Shown here in pieces: positions 23,393-34,684 of a stretch of DNA of 64,000 nt; the stretch's first letter is position 1, and every line of letters starts with the position of its first letter. A model generated the notes under the pieces. That model was not told the origin of the DNA. It made no database searches and was given only the letters and a program-made list of their open reading frames with translations. The stretch covers positions 148,466,721 to 148,530,720 of the forward strand of contig NC_134530.1 in NCBI RefSeq assembly GCF_050624435.1, written 5' to 3'. The position numbers were made by a program, and so were the translations under genes. This DNA is from Tenrec ecaudatus. Its lineage: Eukaryota > Chordata > Mammalia > Afrosoricida > Tenrecidae.

Positions 23393-25436
23393 TGCCTCCC
23401 ATATTCAAGAAGACTGAATGAGCAACCTGCAATATTTTGTGGGTCAAATCGAGGAATGACATATCCATATCTACATATGCCTATATGTCTCGGTCTTCAC
23501 TATGTCTCAGAGAAGCGAGGTTGAAGTTAGAGCTTGAAGTGGTTGCAAGATTTTAATGGTTAGAGAGGTCAGGGGAGGAAAGAGACTGTGCCGAAGGAGG
23601 TTAATAACGTGGCAAAGGGACAGCGAGGAACAACTGGAACTTGTTTAGGGGGTTGTGTAGGTAAGACCTTGAACCAGGTTGGAGACTAACTACATTTTCA
23701 AGGATCTGGAAATCAATGGCACTCCCAAGCCTTCCTAGATAAAATAAAGTGATGTTTTGGGAAGATTAAGACACGCCCTCTAAAGCACGCAGGATGGGAC
23801 GAAAGCGCAGGCTAACGTGAGACTGGAAGAGCTAGACGCTGTTCTTAGGCCCACAACCAAATCGGTGACAGTGGACTAGAGCAAGACCATGCAAAGGAGG
23901 GATTGATGTTGGATACAGGAAATAGCCCCAAATTAAAAAAAAAAAAAAAGTCTTCAGAAGTTCAGGCGGGATTGCTCTGGGGATGAAGCAGGCCTGACTT
24001 CAGTCTAAATGTGTCTTTTCCCCATTTTTGCCCATGCCTAGCGTTGCAGTTGGACAGGAGGGAAAAGGAAAGCCAAGTTCAACTTTAGACATCTTAGAGT
24101 TTGATGCCAGGGCCAAAGTGAGCTGTTTGTTGCTCCCAATTTGTGCAATGTAGAGATTTAGACTTGCATACCAGAAAGGGGCAAGGATTGCGGGCCATGC
24201 ATCCAATTGCTACAGCTGATCAGATGTTTTATAAGAAATGTTCATTTTCTTAACTTTTTGCCAGTTTGGTTTCTCTTGCTATTAATTTGCAGTACACATC
24301 TAGCCTCTGTGCACATCCAGTCCCGCTGTGATGTGTGTGCTGGGGCGGGGAGCAGGGTACAGCTCTGGGTATTGTAACACACCAGGGTACTGAAGCCCTG
24401 TGATTCAAGACTAACATGCTGTGGCTCTAATTGATAATATTTTCTGCTTCACAGTGGCTGAGCTGAATTGCAGAGACTTGGAGGAGTAAATGAAACGATG
24501 TTTTATGGAACAACAGGCAGACCATTTAAATATGTAACCACTATGCTTATGTTCCCTGCTTCCTTTTCTACAATGGAATATAAGTGGTATCTGTGAGCCA
24601 CACACAGCCGTTCCCTTTGATGTTGGCAAATAACACAGCAAATGATATTGTATCCTTGCTTTAGCCCATAGGAGACTTAAAGGCTGAGTTGCCAAAACAG
24701 AAAAGCGAAATCATTCATAAGGATGCAAACAGGCAGATTTTCACCCCCATCACTCTCCAAAATGTTAGCATCTAAAAGGAGTTCAGAGAAACTGCTCTTT
24801 TGGTCAAGAAGGAAAAAGAATGCAATATTATGCCCATTTTCGTTCTCTTACTAGAAAGAATGCTCCTCAGAGTTGCCTATAAAAATATGCCGCCCCTAAA
24901 ATATTCAGATAATCCCCAGTTGCAGAAAACCCAACAACTTAAAAATTAGAATTATATGTGAACATGCTTATGGGGTTTGACCATGAAAAGAATACACCCA
25001 AGGCATAGTCTATAGCATTTATAGTTTATTTTATATTTTCAAATAAGTACAAAGAGTAAATGTATCTACTTGTTCAACATAGAAAAGCAATATACAAGAT
25101 TTAAAAGATGCTAGAAAAAATGTTCACTAATGGATCATGAAAGGGGAAGTAGCTGTCAGTCTACCTAGCAAATTTATACATACATACAGAATAGCACTTC
25201 TTATTCTAAAACATGGTATACTGTGGATATTTTGCAGTCAAATTGCTCTAGTTAGAAAAAGTCTGCTGTCCTACTATAATTCATCATGGGCATCCTTTGA
25301 TCCTTTCACTTTCACTTAAAAAAAGTCTTGAGTTGGAAAAGCAAACCCAGGGTTCTTGTCAACTTTATTCTAAAAATTATTGATTTCATATAATACATAC
25401 CTTATTTGTCCCAGATTCTAGGGGCAAGGCATATGA
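23393..25436. other. Repeat-poor intergenic stretch
   Basis: About 2 kb without a recognised gene or repeat. An A-run lies at about 23935-23949. Confidence 0.4.
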
Positions 25437-25975
25437 GGTAGTTTATTGTGCCAACCTGGCCGATAAACACATGTGGGGTTAATTGAAGGGTGGAGGGATT
25501 AATGGCTCGGGCGGAGGGATAAATGACTTGGTGAGCCTCGCCTTTCTACTTCTCTGGTCTCTTGCTCTTTGTGATGGTCAGACTAGGGTGCAGCTGCCTT
25601 AGCCAGTTCCCTGCTTCATCTGGCAAGGCTCACTTTCTGCAAGACTTCCCCAAGGAGAAGCCACATGGACCTACCCCGATGTAGCCCTGGGTGCTGGAGC
25701 AGCCATGTGGAGACCCCTGCCAGCACTGAGATGCTTACATGTTCACTGACTCGGCTTTCTTTCTGCAGTCGGCATCATTGCGTGTGTTTTGTGAGATGGA
25801 GGAGGACTTTGTGGATTGGTGTCAGACATATGGGTTAATGTTGGACCTGTGGGCTTGGGCAGCACTGGGTTGGGATGTTTTCTTGATGTGCACTTAACCT
25901 TTCTATAAAACTCTCTCCTATACATGAGTTTCTGTGGATTTGTTTCTCTAAAGCACCCGGACTCACACACTATTG
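25437..25975 (+). repeat. Old interspersed repeat, best-preserved copy
   Basis: Runs from 'gtagtttattgtgccaacct' to 'atttgtttctctaaagcacc'. An antisense copy lies at 28.9-29.3 kb and others at 13.6 and 47.4 kb. The start and end style recalls old L1 3' regions. No coding content. Confidence 0.6.
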
Positions 25976-27075
25976 AACTATTCAGAGAACATCAAAAGAG
26001 GATGAAAGGAATAAACAGAGTCATTGTACCCAAAATAATTTCCCAACATTCGATCACTTTAAAGGTTAGAATACAAATGGTCAAGAGCCAGTGGGATTGA
26101 AGGAAGAAGTCCAAGCTGCATTAATAGCATTACCGGGTGGGAAATAAGTTCCAGGAATTGTCAGAATGCACTTGTGATGTTTCAACAAATCAATGCAATG
26201 CTGGAAGCACTTGCTGGAAGGCAGGCACCTGGCCAAGTGACTGGAAGAGATCCATATTTGTGTCTATTCCAAGGAAAGGTGACTCGGTAAAGTACAGAAA
26301 TTATCAAACTTTATAAATAATATCACACGCAAGTACATTTTTGTTGGAGACAATTCAGAAACATTTGCAGAAGTATATTCACAATGAACTATACAAAATT
26401 CAAGCCATATTCAGAAGGTAAATGGAATGAGGTCTATCAGGGCTGATGTCAGAGAGATCTTGCCTGAAAGCAGAAAATACCACATATTTATTAGTGTTTT
26501 ATTGACTATGCAAAGTCATTCAGTTGTGTGACTCAATAACAAATTATGGATAATATTTTCAAGAATGGGAATTCCATTGTACTCTCATGGAACCTATACA
26601 TAGACCAAAGGCAGTAATTCAAACAGAATGAGAGGGTAGTGCATGGTTTAAAGTCAGGAAAGGTGTGCATCCTTTCACCATATTCTTGCAATCTGCATAC
26701 TGAGGAAGTACTCTGGGAAACTGGATTAAATGAAGTCGCAGTACCAGGATCAGAAGAAAATTCACCATATGCAGAGGACACAATCTTGTCTGCTGAATGT
26801 GAAGAGGACTTGAAGCACTTTTTGATAAATATCAAAGACTACATACAGATTTCCATATGGATTACACTTTAGCATAAAAAGCCCTCTAGACTACACCAAT
26901 TAGCAGCATCATGATTAACAGAGAAATCACTGAAGGTGTCAAGGTTTCCTTTTACTCGGATCCACACCAAGGCCCGTGGAAGAAGCATTAAATGAAGCAA
27001 ATGACATTTGCATTGGGCAGAAGCCCTCTGTAAAGTGGTAAAAAGCAAATGTCATTTTAAAGATTAAGGTATGTG
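25976..27075 (+). pseudogene. RTE-clade LINE, degenerate, part 1
   Basis: A second RTE copy, parallel to the one at 15.6-17.4 kb. It includes 'agtgggattgaaggaagaag', 'tttgtgtctattccaaggaa' and the reverse-transcriptase region. A 77-residue open piece from 26639 contains YAED where the catalytic YADD is expected, so a catalytic aspartate is replaced. It continues into the damaged C-terminal part and is then interrupted by another repeat. Confidence 0.8.
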
Positions 27076-28045
27076 TCTTACACTGGGTTCTCTAGAGAAG
27101 CAAGACCAGTGAAGCTTACCTATGAGTCAGTTTAGAGGTATGTATAAACAGAGAGTTTAATATCAAGGAAATGCCTTACACAGTTGTAGAGGCAGGCAAG
27201 TTCTAAGCCAGCGGTTCTCAACCTGTGTGTCACACCCCTTTGGGGGGTCAAACAACCCTTGCATAGGGGTCGCCTGATTCATAACAGTAGAAAAATTACA
27301 GTGATGAATTATCAACAAAAATAATTTCATGGTTGGGGGGTTACCACAATATGAGGACCTGTCCGAAAGAGTCGCGGCATTAGGAAGGTTGAGAACCACT
27401 GTTCTAAGCCCTTGGGATCAATGCCAGGCTGGAGACCTCCTGACTCATAGCTGCAGAGGCTGATGATCCCAAGTTTGTAGGTCAAATGACAGGTTTCTGA
27501 CTGCCAAGGTAAATGAACTCAAGGTTGGTAGGTTAAATGTCAGGCCAACGACAACTCCAAGGATTGGCAGGAAAAACAGCAGGCCACTAGCTCAAGTCAA
27601 AAGAAAAAGAGATCAGATGATGAGCTTCTCCACAGCATGCACACAGATTGGAAGCAGTTCATACCGCTGAGGAAATTTCTTTTAGCTGGTTGGCCACTCA
27701 TTGCTGATCACACCACACGGAGATGATTACATTACATTGGATCTCATCATGGGGGATTAACACATCTTAACTGCAAAACCAAGACACATTAGTTTGTTCT
27801 TCCGGCATTCCACAGTACTTTTAGAAGCAGGAAGGCCATCACTGATGAACTGACACAACCGGCCGCAACAATGGCCTGAAACACAGCAGCAATTAGGAGG
27901 GTGGCACAAGACCAGACTGTGTTTTGTTCTGTTGTACATAGCAATGCTATGAGTCAAGACCAAGTTAACAGCACCTTGCAACAACTGTCGAATCACTGAG
28001 CATCCTGGCACAGCCAAATTGACACAAAGCCCTAACCATCACATT
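27076..28045 (-). repeat. Old interspersed repeat nested in the RTE copy
   Basis: Antisense element from 'actgggttctctagagaagc' to the complement of its start (gtgatggttagggctttgtg). It separates RTE text that is contiguous in related copies. Flanks 'tgtgtcttac' and 'tgtgcctgac' could be a decayed target duplication. A SPIN MITE and a piece resembling an RTE 3' end (about 27830-27985) lie inside. Confidence 0.6.
27209..27401. mobile_element. SPIN MITE with perfect 8-bp target duplication
   Basis: 193 bp from CAGCGGTTCTCAACC to GGTTGAGAACCACTG. The flanks are an identical TTCTAAGC at 27201-27208 and 27402-27409, the 8-bp duplication expected for hAT transposition. No transposase. It lies inside an older repeat, which itself lies in an RTE copy. 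Confidence 0.95.
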
Positions 28046-28640
28046 GTGCCTGACATATACCCTGATATTTTCAATCACCTCCTATGCATGTGAAATCTGG
28101 ACAATGAATATGGAAAATGAGAGAAGAATTTATGACTTTGTTGGTGCTGTGGACTGCCAACAGAATGAACAACTCAAAAAAAAAAAAAAAAGAATGAACA
28201 ACTCTGCCTTGGAAGAAGTCATCCAGAACATTCCTTAGAAGCAAAGTAGGCTAGACTTAGTCTCATGTACTTGGGACATGTCATCAGCAGGGACTAATTC
28301 CTGAAGAAAGAAAGTTTGCTTGGTCTAGGGCGGTGGGTCGCAACCCCTTTGGGGCGCAAATGACCCTTTCACAGGGGTTGCCCAATTCATCACAGTGGCA
28401 AAATGACTGTTGTGAAGCAGCAACGAAAATAATGTTATGGTTGGGGTCACCACAACATGAGGAACTGTACGAAAGGGTCGTGGCATTCAGAAGGTTGAGA
28501 ACCACTCATCTAGGGCCCGCTAAAAAGAGAGAGGCCTTCAATGAGAAGGATTAACACTGTGGCTGCAATAATCGGCTCAAACATGGTATCAGTTGTGAGG
28601 AGGGTGCTGACAGGGCAGTATTTCATTCTGTTGTTCAAAC
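28046..28640 (+). pseudogene. RTE-clade LINE, degenerate, part 2 (3' end)
   Basis: Continues the interrupted copy: 'ttttcaatcacctcctatgc', 'gaaatctggacaatgaatat', 'gacttagtctcatgtacttg' and a 3' end with 'tttcattctgttgttcaaac'. It has an A-run insertion near 28176-28191 and a SPIN MITE inside. Confidence 0.75.
28331..28507. mobile_element. SPIN MITE, reversed and slightly end-trimmed
   Basis: Contains 'gggtcgcaacccctttgggg', 'aatgttatggttggggtcac' and 'aggttgagaaccact'. Flanks GTCTAGGG (28323-28330) and ATCTAGGG (28508-28515) agree at 7 of 8 positions. The left terminal bases of the element are missing. Confidence 0.85.
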
Positions 28641-28694
28641 TCAATTGCTTTTAGACACAAGTGACTCCATGGCACCTAAGTGCATGTGCCAGAA

Positions 28695-28860
28695 GATGAA
28701 CCCAGGTGGTACAACGGTGAAGTGCTCACCTGCTAACTGAAAGGTTGGAGGTTCTGAACCTGCCCAGTGGCTCTTCAGAGAAAAGACCAGTTGAGCTACT
28801 CCTGTAAAAATTACAGCCAAGAAAACCCTATGAGGTAGTTCTACTCTGTCAGATACATAG
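28695..28860 (+). mobile_element. AfroSINE
   Basis: Head 'aggtggtacaacggtgaagt', then 'ctgaaaggttggaggttctg' and 'tatgaggtagttctactctg'. The extreme 3' tail is lacking. Confidence 0.75.
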
Positions 28861-28919
28861 ATGATGGAAGATATTTTTCCAAACCACATGAAGCCTAGAC
28901 AATACGAGTTAAAAGTATC

Positions 28920-29345
28920 CCCATAAAAATGACAAAGATAAAACAAACAGGTCAAACATTATCCCATATGTCTGACACCAATTTACAAAGTGTCCTCAAT
29001 CTCACAAAACACACGCAATGACAATGACTGCAGGAGGAAAGCTGAATCAATGAGCATGTAAGCATCTCAGCAGTGGCAGGGTTCTCCACACGGCTGCTCC
29101 AGCAGCCAGGGCTGCATCAGGGTAGGTCCATGTGGCTTCTCCTCAGGGATATCTTGCAGGAAGTGAGACTTGCCAGCTGAAGCAGAGAACTGGCTAAGGC
29201 AGCTGCACCCTGGTCCAACCATCAGAGAGCAAGAGACCTAAGAACTAAGAAAGGCAAGGCTTACCAAGCCATTTAGCTCTCCGCCCTTCACTTGATCCCA
29301 CATGTGTTTATCGGCCAGGTTGGCACAATAAACCTTAACTATCTC
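28920..29345 (-). repeat. Old interspersed repeat, antisense copy
   Basis: Reverse complement of the 25.4 kb copy: 'tccatgtggcttctcctcag', 'ctggctaaggcagctgcacc' and 'ggccaggttggcacaataaa'. Confidence 0.65.
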
Positions 29346-29346
29346 A

Positions 29347-29933
29347 CTTCCTAATGCTGCAACCCTTTAACACTGTTCCTCGTGTTGTGGTAATCCCTAA
29401 CCATAAAATTATTTTCATTGCTACTTTATAACTGTAATTTTGCTACTGTTATAAATCATAATGTAAATATCTAATATGTAGGATGTATTTTCATTGTTAC
29501 AAATGAACATAATTATAGCATAGTGGTTAATCACAAAAACAATATGTAATTAAAATTCATGGTGTCATTTTACCTCCAATACTGCTGCTTACAACACAGC
29601 AGCTGCTTTCTACATAGTAGCTGCTCATTGCACAGTAGTTGCTCTCTACATATGTGTGACTGGTCTGCATAAGTACATTATGGCGCCAACCCTGTACATG
29701 CACCTGTATTTGTATGGGGTGTATGTGATGGGGTTGGCGTGATGACGTCATCACGTCGGGTACTCGTATGTGGGTGTATCTGCGTGTGGGAGGACCCGCC
29801 TGGAGATGGATAGAGGAGCGGTGTCTCGGTTTCTAAAACCATGGGAAATACGTGTTTTCCTATGGTCTTAGGTGACCCCTGTGAAAGGGTCATTTGACCC
29901 CCAAAGGGGTCGCAACCCACAGGTTGAGAACCT
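29347..29933. mobile_element. SPIN-type hAT transposon, long copy, left end missing
   Basis: Shares interior with the 9.3 kb copy ('atgtaggatgtattttcatt', 'gtggttaatcacaaaaacaa') plus an extra middle with repeated 'cagtagctgct'-like units. It ends '..cacaggttgagaacct'. The leftmost ~15 terminal bases are absent at the junction with the neighbouring repeat. No transposase frame. Confidence 0.8.
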
Positions 29934-29935
29934 CT

Positions 29936-30314
29936 TCCATGGAAGCATAGATGCATTCAATTTGTGGTGCCAGCAAAGAATATTTAAAGTACCATAGACT
30001 GCCAAAAGCACAAACTGATCTGTCTTGGAAGAAGTACCACCAGAGTGCTTCAGAGAAGAAAGATTGGTGAAACTTCTCTCACGTACTTTGGACATGTTAT
30101 CAGGAAAGATGAGCCCCTGGACAAGGACATCACGCTTGGTACAAATGAGAGAGAGCAAAAGAGAGGAAGGCCCTCAAGGAGATGGACTGACACTGGCTGC
30201 AACAATGGGCTCAGGCACAGGAATAATTGTGAGGATGGTGCAGGTCATGCAGTGTCTCATTCCGTTGTGCACAGGGTCGCTGTGGGTTGGAGCCAACTTG
30301 ATGGCACCTATCAA
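29936..30314 (+). mobile_element. RTE-clade LINE, 3' end
   Basis: The clearest RTE 3' end here: 'gtgccagcaaagaatattta', 'ctgatctgtcttggaagaag', 'cgtactttggacatgttatc', 'ggaaggccctcaaggagatg' and the tail 'gttggagccaacttgatggc'. Its open frames are remnants. Confidence 0.8.
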
Positions 30315-30378
30315 GAGCCACGGAGTGCCAGGAGCAATAGGATATCCTTTATATTGGCCAGACTAGAGGATCAAAGCA

Positions 30379-30562
30379 GGAGCTCTGGTGGAGTAGTGGT
30401 TATGCAATGGGAATTGTGATTCACATGGTTGGCAATTCAAAACCACTTGCCTGCTCCTTAGGAGAGAGATAATGCTTTCTACTCCCATAATCAGTTACAG
30501 TCTCAGAAACCCACAGAGGTGTCACTGTGAGTTGGCAATGATTTGCTGCCACTGAGTTTGGT
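30379..30562 (+). mobile_element. AfroSINE
   Basis: Head 'ggagctctggtggagtagtg', body 'acagtctcagaaacccacag' and tail 'ctgccactgagtttggtg'. Confidence 0.85.
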
Positions 30563-30665
30563 GATTTTTCTGGAGAGGATCAAAACTGACCTAAAACATA
30601 AAGGAGGCAGTAAGTTAGTTAAGATGTAGATGTTATTTAGTATTTGCTAAGACTCAGGAGGATGA

Positions 30666-30809
30666 GTCCCTAATAAAATGTAAAAGAAGAAAAGAGAAAA
30701 AAATGATTAGGGCAAAGACTGTACAGATGTGCTTTATACAATTGATGTATGTATATGTATGAACTGTGAAAAGAATTGTATGAGCCCCAATAAATTGTTA
30801 AAAAAAAAA
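30666..30809 (+). mobile_element. Short L1 3' end with 17-bp target duplication
   Basis: About 144 bp: 'gtacagatgtgctttataca', 'gagccccaataaattgtt' and a poly-A tail. It is flanked by identical AAGACTCAGGAGGATGA at 30649-30665 and 30810-30826. A severely 5'-truncated but complete retrotransposition event. Confidence 0.95.
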
Positions 30810-30826
30810 AAGACTCAGGAGGATGA

Positions 30827-31689
30827 AACAAGGATGTTAGTGTAAAATATACTAAATTCTCTACTGTTCTAGCTGGCTTGGATACGTGGTATAAAAGATC
30901 ACAAGGAAGCTAAACATTTCCTGAATTGGAGAAGGCTATTCAGGAGAAGGGTTACCCACTGGAGCAAGTCTTTAATGCTGACGAATCTGTTTTGTTTCTA
31001 AAGTAGATTGATTTTAATATGTTCACTTATTGTCATTTAATGCTATTGTATGACTTCCTCCTTAATGCTCAGGATGATGACACCCACAGTTGTTGAGGGA
31101 TCACTACTGAATCAAACTGGCTGCTAGTAGATGCACTTTTTTCTTAAAATAATGTCTCGCCCACTGAAAGGCAACAGAACACCTTGAAAGGCTGGCTGAT
31201 ACTAGGCAGGAAATTAAATTAAAGGCTGGCTGATACTAGGCCGGGGGGACATCTTGCTCTGCTGAAAAGCAAAGAGGTTACAAAGGCTGAAGGACTCTGT
31301 GAGATGGATGAAGGACATGAGGACCAGGCAGGAGGACAAGGCACCAATAAAAGAATGAAGGAAAGCAAAAAGGGAGAGAGAGCCCATAAGTGACAAGTTG
31401 GTTGGTGTTTCATCTGGCTGGTGGGTAAACGGGGTTCATTTTATTATTCCCTCTCCGACTTTCGTAATGGTTCACGCTTTTTCATTATAATGTAAATATC
31501 TCCATAATTTAGTCCTTCTTATTGCAAACCAACACATGGATTCTCAATAAATTTAGACAGCACAGACACATAAAGATAATTGATAAGCCTGTTATTTGGA
31601 GGTAATTGCTAAATTACTGTTAACAACTTGTAATGCTTTCTGGTATTCATCACTACATATGCAAATTAAAAGACGCCACCACAAATGCC
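30827..31689. other. Unclassified, with a small tandem duplication
   Basis: 'aaaggctggctgatactagg' occurs twice, at about 31188 and 31222, a local direct duplication. Otherwise nothing was recognised. Confidence 0.4.
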
Positions 31690-31970
31690 TTCTCCTTCAT
31701 TTTCCCATATAGTCCATGGCCTAAAAGCACCATTCTGATTACACTGTTCACCTATTTTGAAATCCACTAGAGTTTCCCATGCCTAACAAATATAGTGTGG
31801 CCTCCTTGCCATTCAAGATCTTTCAACATTCTTTTGAGAATTCTTGCTACTCTCTGTGGTTCTCCAGAGACCTATGCTCCAGCCATACGGACTATCCTGA
31901 GTCAGTCCAGACTGGTTTCTGTAGAAAGGTCAGAACTGATTATTTGAATAGGCACTCGAGACCCTGAACA
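31690..31970 (+). repeat. Possible L2 fragment
   Basis: The composition and phrases ('gtttcccatgcctaacaaat', 'ctccttgccattcaagatct') resemble a decayed L2 3' region like the better one at 44.9 kb. Confidence 0.3.
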
Positions 31971-32473
31971 TTACACATTTTAAGATTTCAAAGTTGAAGA
32001 TGCTTGCTACCACAAGCAACTTGTCTCAGTTCGAGAGCCTAATTTTTGTGAAAAGGCCAGATGATTACATAAGCATTTTGCTGAGATCCACAGCAGGGGT
32101 GGGGTGGGGGATCAAGAGCATGCATTCCAGCCTGTACGGGGTGACAGGAAAACTTAAAAACTCAAGGGTGAGAGAATCTTCCCCCACAGCCCACAATGCC
32201 GCCGCAGTATGTGGTTCTGCTCCGGCAGGGAGAGAGGCAGTAATAGCAGGCTTCTTGTTTTGCTGAGTCCAGGGGTCATGAGGTTCCCCAAAGGTCATAG
32301 GCAAAGCATGCTTCCAGAATTGGGGGAAATCATGTATCTTGTAGCCTCTTAAATAAGCTCACACCTTCTTCACTAGCGCTGTATTCACGGCACTCACCGT
32401 CTCCCACTAGGAAAGGTTGCAATTTTGGTAATAAAAACATAACTCCATTGTTATTTTTAAACTTTAATGACTT
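31971..32473. other. No recognised feature
   Basis: Intergenic sequence with nothing recognised. Confidence 0.35.
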
Positions 32474-32490
32474 TATATGACAATTATTTT

Positions 32491-34667
32491 TTAAAATCAT
32501 TTTATTAGGGGCTCATAGAACTCTTATCACAGTCCATACATACATCAATTGTGTAAAGCACATTTGTACATTCATCGCCCTCATCATTCTCAAAACATTT
32601 GCTCTCCACTTAAACCCCTGGCATCAGGTCCTCATTTCCCCCCCCCTTCCCGCTCCCCCCTCCCTTATGAGCCCTTGATAATTTATAAATTATTATTTTG
32701 TCATATCTTGCCCTGTCCGATGTCTCCCTTCACCCACTTTTCTGTTGTCCGTCCCCCAGGGAAGAGGTCACATGTAGATCCTTGTAATCGGTTCCCCCTT
32801 TCCAACCCACCCTCCCTCCACCCTCCAGTATCACCATTTACACCACTGGTCCTGAAAGGATCATCCACCCTGGATTCCCTGTGTTTCCAGTTCCTGTCTG
32901 TACCAGTGTACATCCTCTGGTCTAGCCAGACTTGCAAGGTAGAATTGATATCATGATGGGGGGTGGGGGGGGGCGAGCATTTAGGAACTAGAGGAAAGTT
33001 GTATTTTTCATCGTTGCTACATTGCACCCTTTCTGGCTCATCTCCTCCCTGAGACCCCTCTGCAAGGGGTCCAGTGGCTGACAAATGGGCTTTGGGTCTC
33101 CACTCTGCACTTCCTCCCTTATTCACTATGGTATGATTTTTTGTTCTGATGATTCCTGATACCTTATCCCTTCCACGCCTCATGATCTCACAGGCTGGTG
33201 TGCTTCTTCCATGTGAGCTTTGTTCCTTCTGAGCTAGGTGGCTGCTAGGTTACCTTAAAGCCTTTAAGACCCCAGACACTATCTCTTTTGATAGCCGGGC
33301 ACCATCAGCTTTCTTCGTCACATTTGCTTATGCACCCATTTGTCTTCAGCGATCATATCATGGAGGTGAGTATACAATGATATGATTTTTTGCTTTTTGA
33401 TGCCTGATAACTGATCCCTTTGGCACATCATGATCTCACAGGCTGGTGTACTTCCTCCATGTGGGCTTTGTTGCTTCTGAGCTAGATGGCCGCTTGTTTA
33501 CCTTCAAGACCCCAGATGCTATATCTTTTGATAGCTGGGCACCATCAGCTTTCTTCACCATATTTGCTTATGCACCCACTTTGTCTTCAGTGATTGAGTT
33601 GGGAAGGTGAGCATCCTAGAATGCCAATTTAATAGAATAAAGTGTTCTTACATTGAGGGAGTACTTGAGTGGAGGCCCAATGTCCTTCTGCTACCTTAAT
33701 ACTAAGTCTATAAATATATGCAAATAGATCTATTTCCCCATCCTCATATATAAATATATTTGCATCTATACATGTCTTTATCTAGACCCTATAAATGCCC
33801 TTTGCCTCCCAGCTCGTTCCTCTATTTCCCTTGACTTTCCTCCTGTCCCACTATCATGCTCAGTCCCCACCAGAGTTTCAGTAATTCCCTTTTGTTACAT
33901 TACCCTTGATCACGCCCCACCAGGCTTCCCACAACCTTCTCACCACCAATTTGGATCACTTGTTGTTCCCTTGTCCCTGGGTTTGTTAACACCACTTCCT
34001 TTCCCCCCATCTTCCCCTCTCCCATGTCTCCCCGGAACTGTCGGTCCTGTTGTTTTCTCCTCCAGATTGTTTATCCAGCTTATGTTATTTAGAGAGACCT
34101 GCAGAGATAATAACATGCACAAAAACAAGACAGAGCAAAATCAAGCAACAATGTACAACAAAACAACAACAAACCAATGACAAAAAAACAACACAACAAA
34201 AAGAAAAGCCTGTAGTTAGTTCAAGGGTTGTTTGTTGGCCTTTAGGAGTGTTTTCCAGTCCAGTCTGTTGGGGCACCAAGCCCTGGCCCCCAAATCCACC
34301 TTCAGCATTCCTTGGGGACCTCGCTGCTCCGTTCCCTCTCTGTTCTGTTGCACCCCTTAGTGTTTTGCCTTGGTATGGCAGGATCAGATTGGGTGCAATT
34401 CCCACACTGGGTCTCTGGTGTTGTCCTCTGTAGAGCTATTGGTCAGTGAGAGGCATTATGTCTCATAGTGGACCTGGTCATGTGGTCCTTTCTGTGGACT
34501 GGCTGCTCTAATTGGGGTCATCGTCCTCCAGGCCTGGTGGGCCAGGCTGTGCTCCACTCTCTCCTCCTCCCCCTTCATCTGTTCCATGTGCTCTTATCAG
34601 ATATGTCCCTCTCCCAGGGCTGCAGATTCAATGCTGTCTTTTGAAATAAATTCTTCTGGGGGGAGGG
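32491..34667 (-). mobile_element. L1, 2.18-kb 5'-truncated copy made of 3' UTR
   Basis: A complete insertion flanked by identical TATATGACAATTATTTT at 32474-32490 and 34668-34684. Antisense 3' UTR landmarks in order: 'attttattaggggctcatag', 'ttataaattattattttgtc', two copies of a ~249-bp block (starting 33132 and 33381), 'tcctcatatataaatatatt', and 'ggcctttaggagtgttttcc'. No ORF2 reading frame is present, so this L1 family has a 3' UTR over 2 kb. The perfect duplication suggests a relatively young insertion. Confidence 0.93.
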
Positions 34668-34684
34668 TATATGACAATTATTTT

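Noticed and set aside
32549..34433. Open frames of 106-160 codons around 32.5-34.4 kb
   Set aside because: All lie in the antisense L1 3' UTR, which is non-coding. No L1 protein motif is present.
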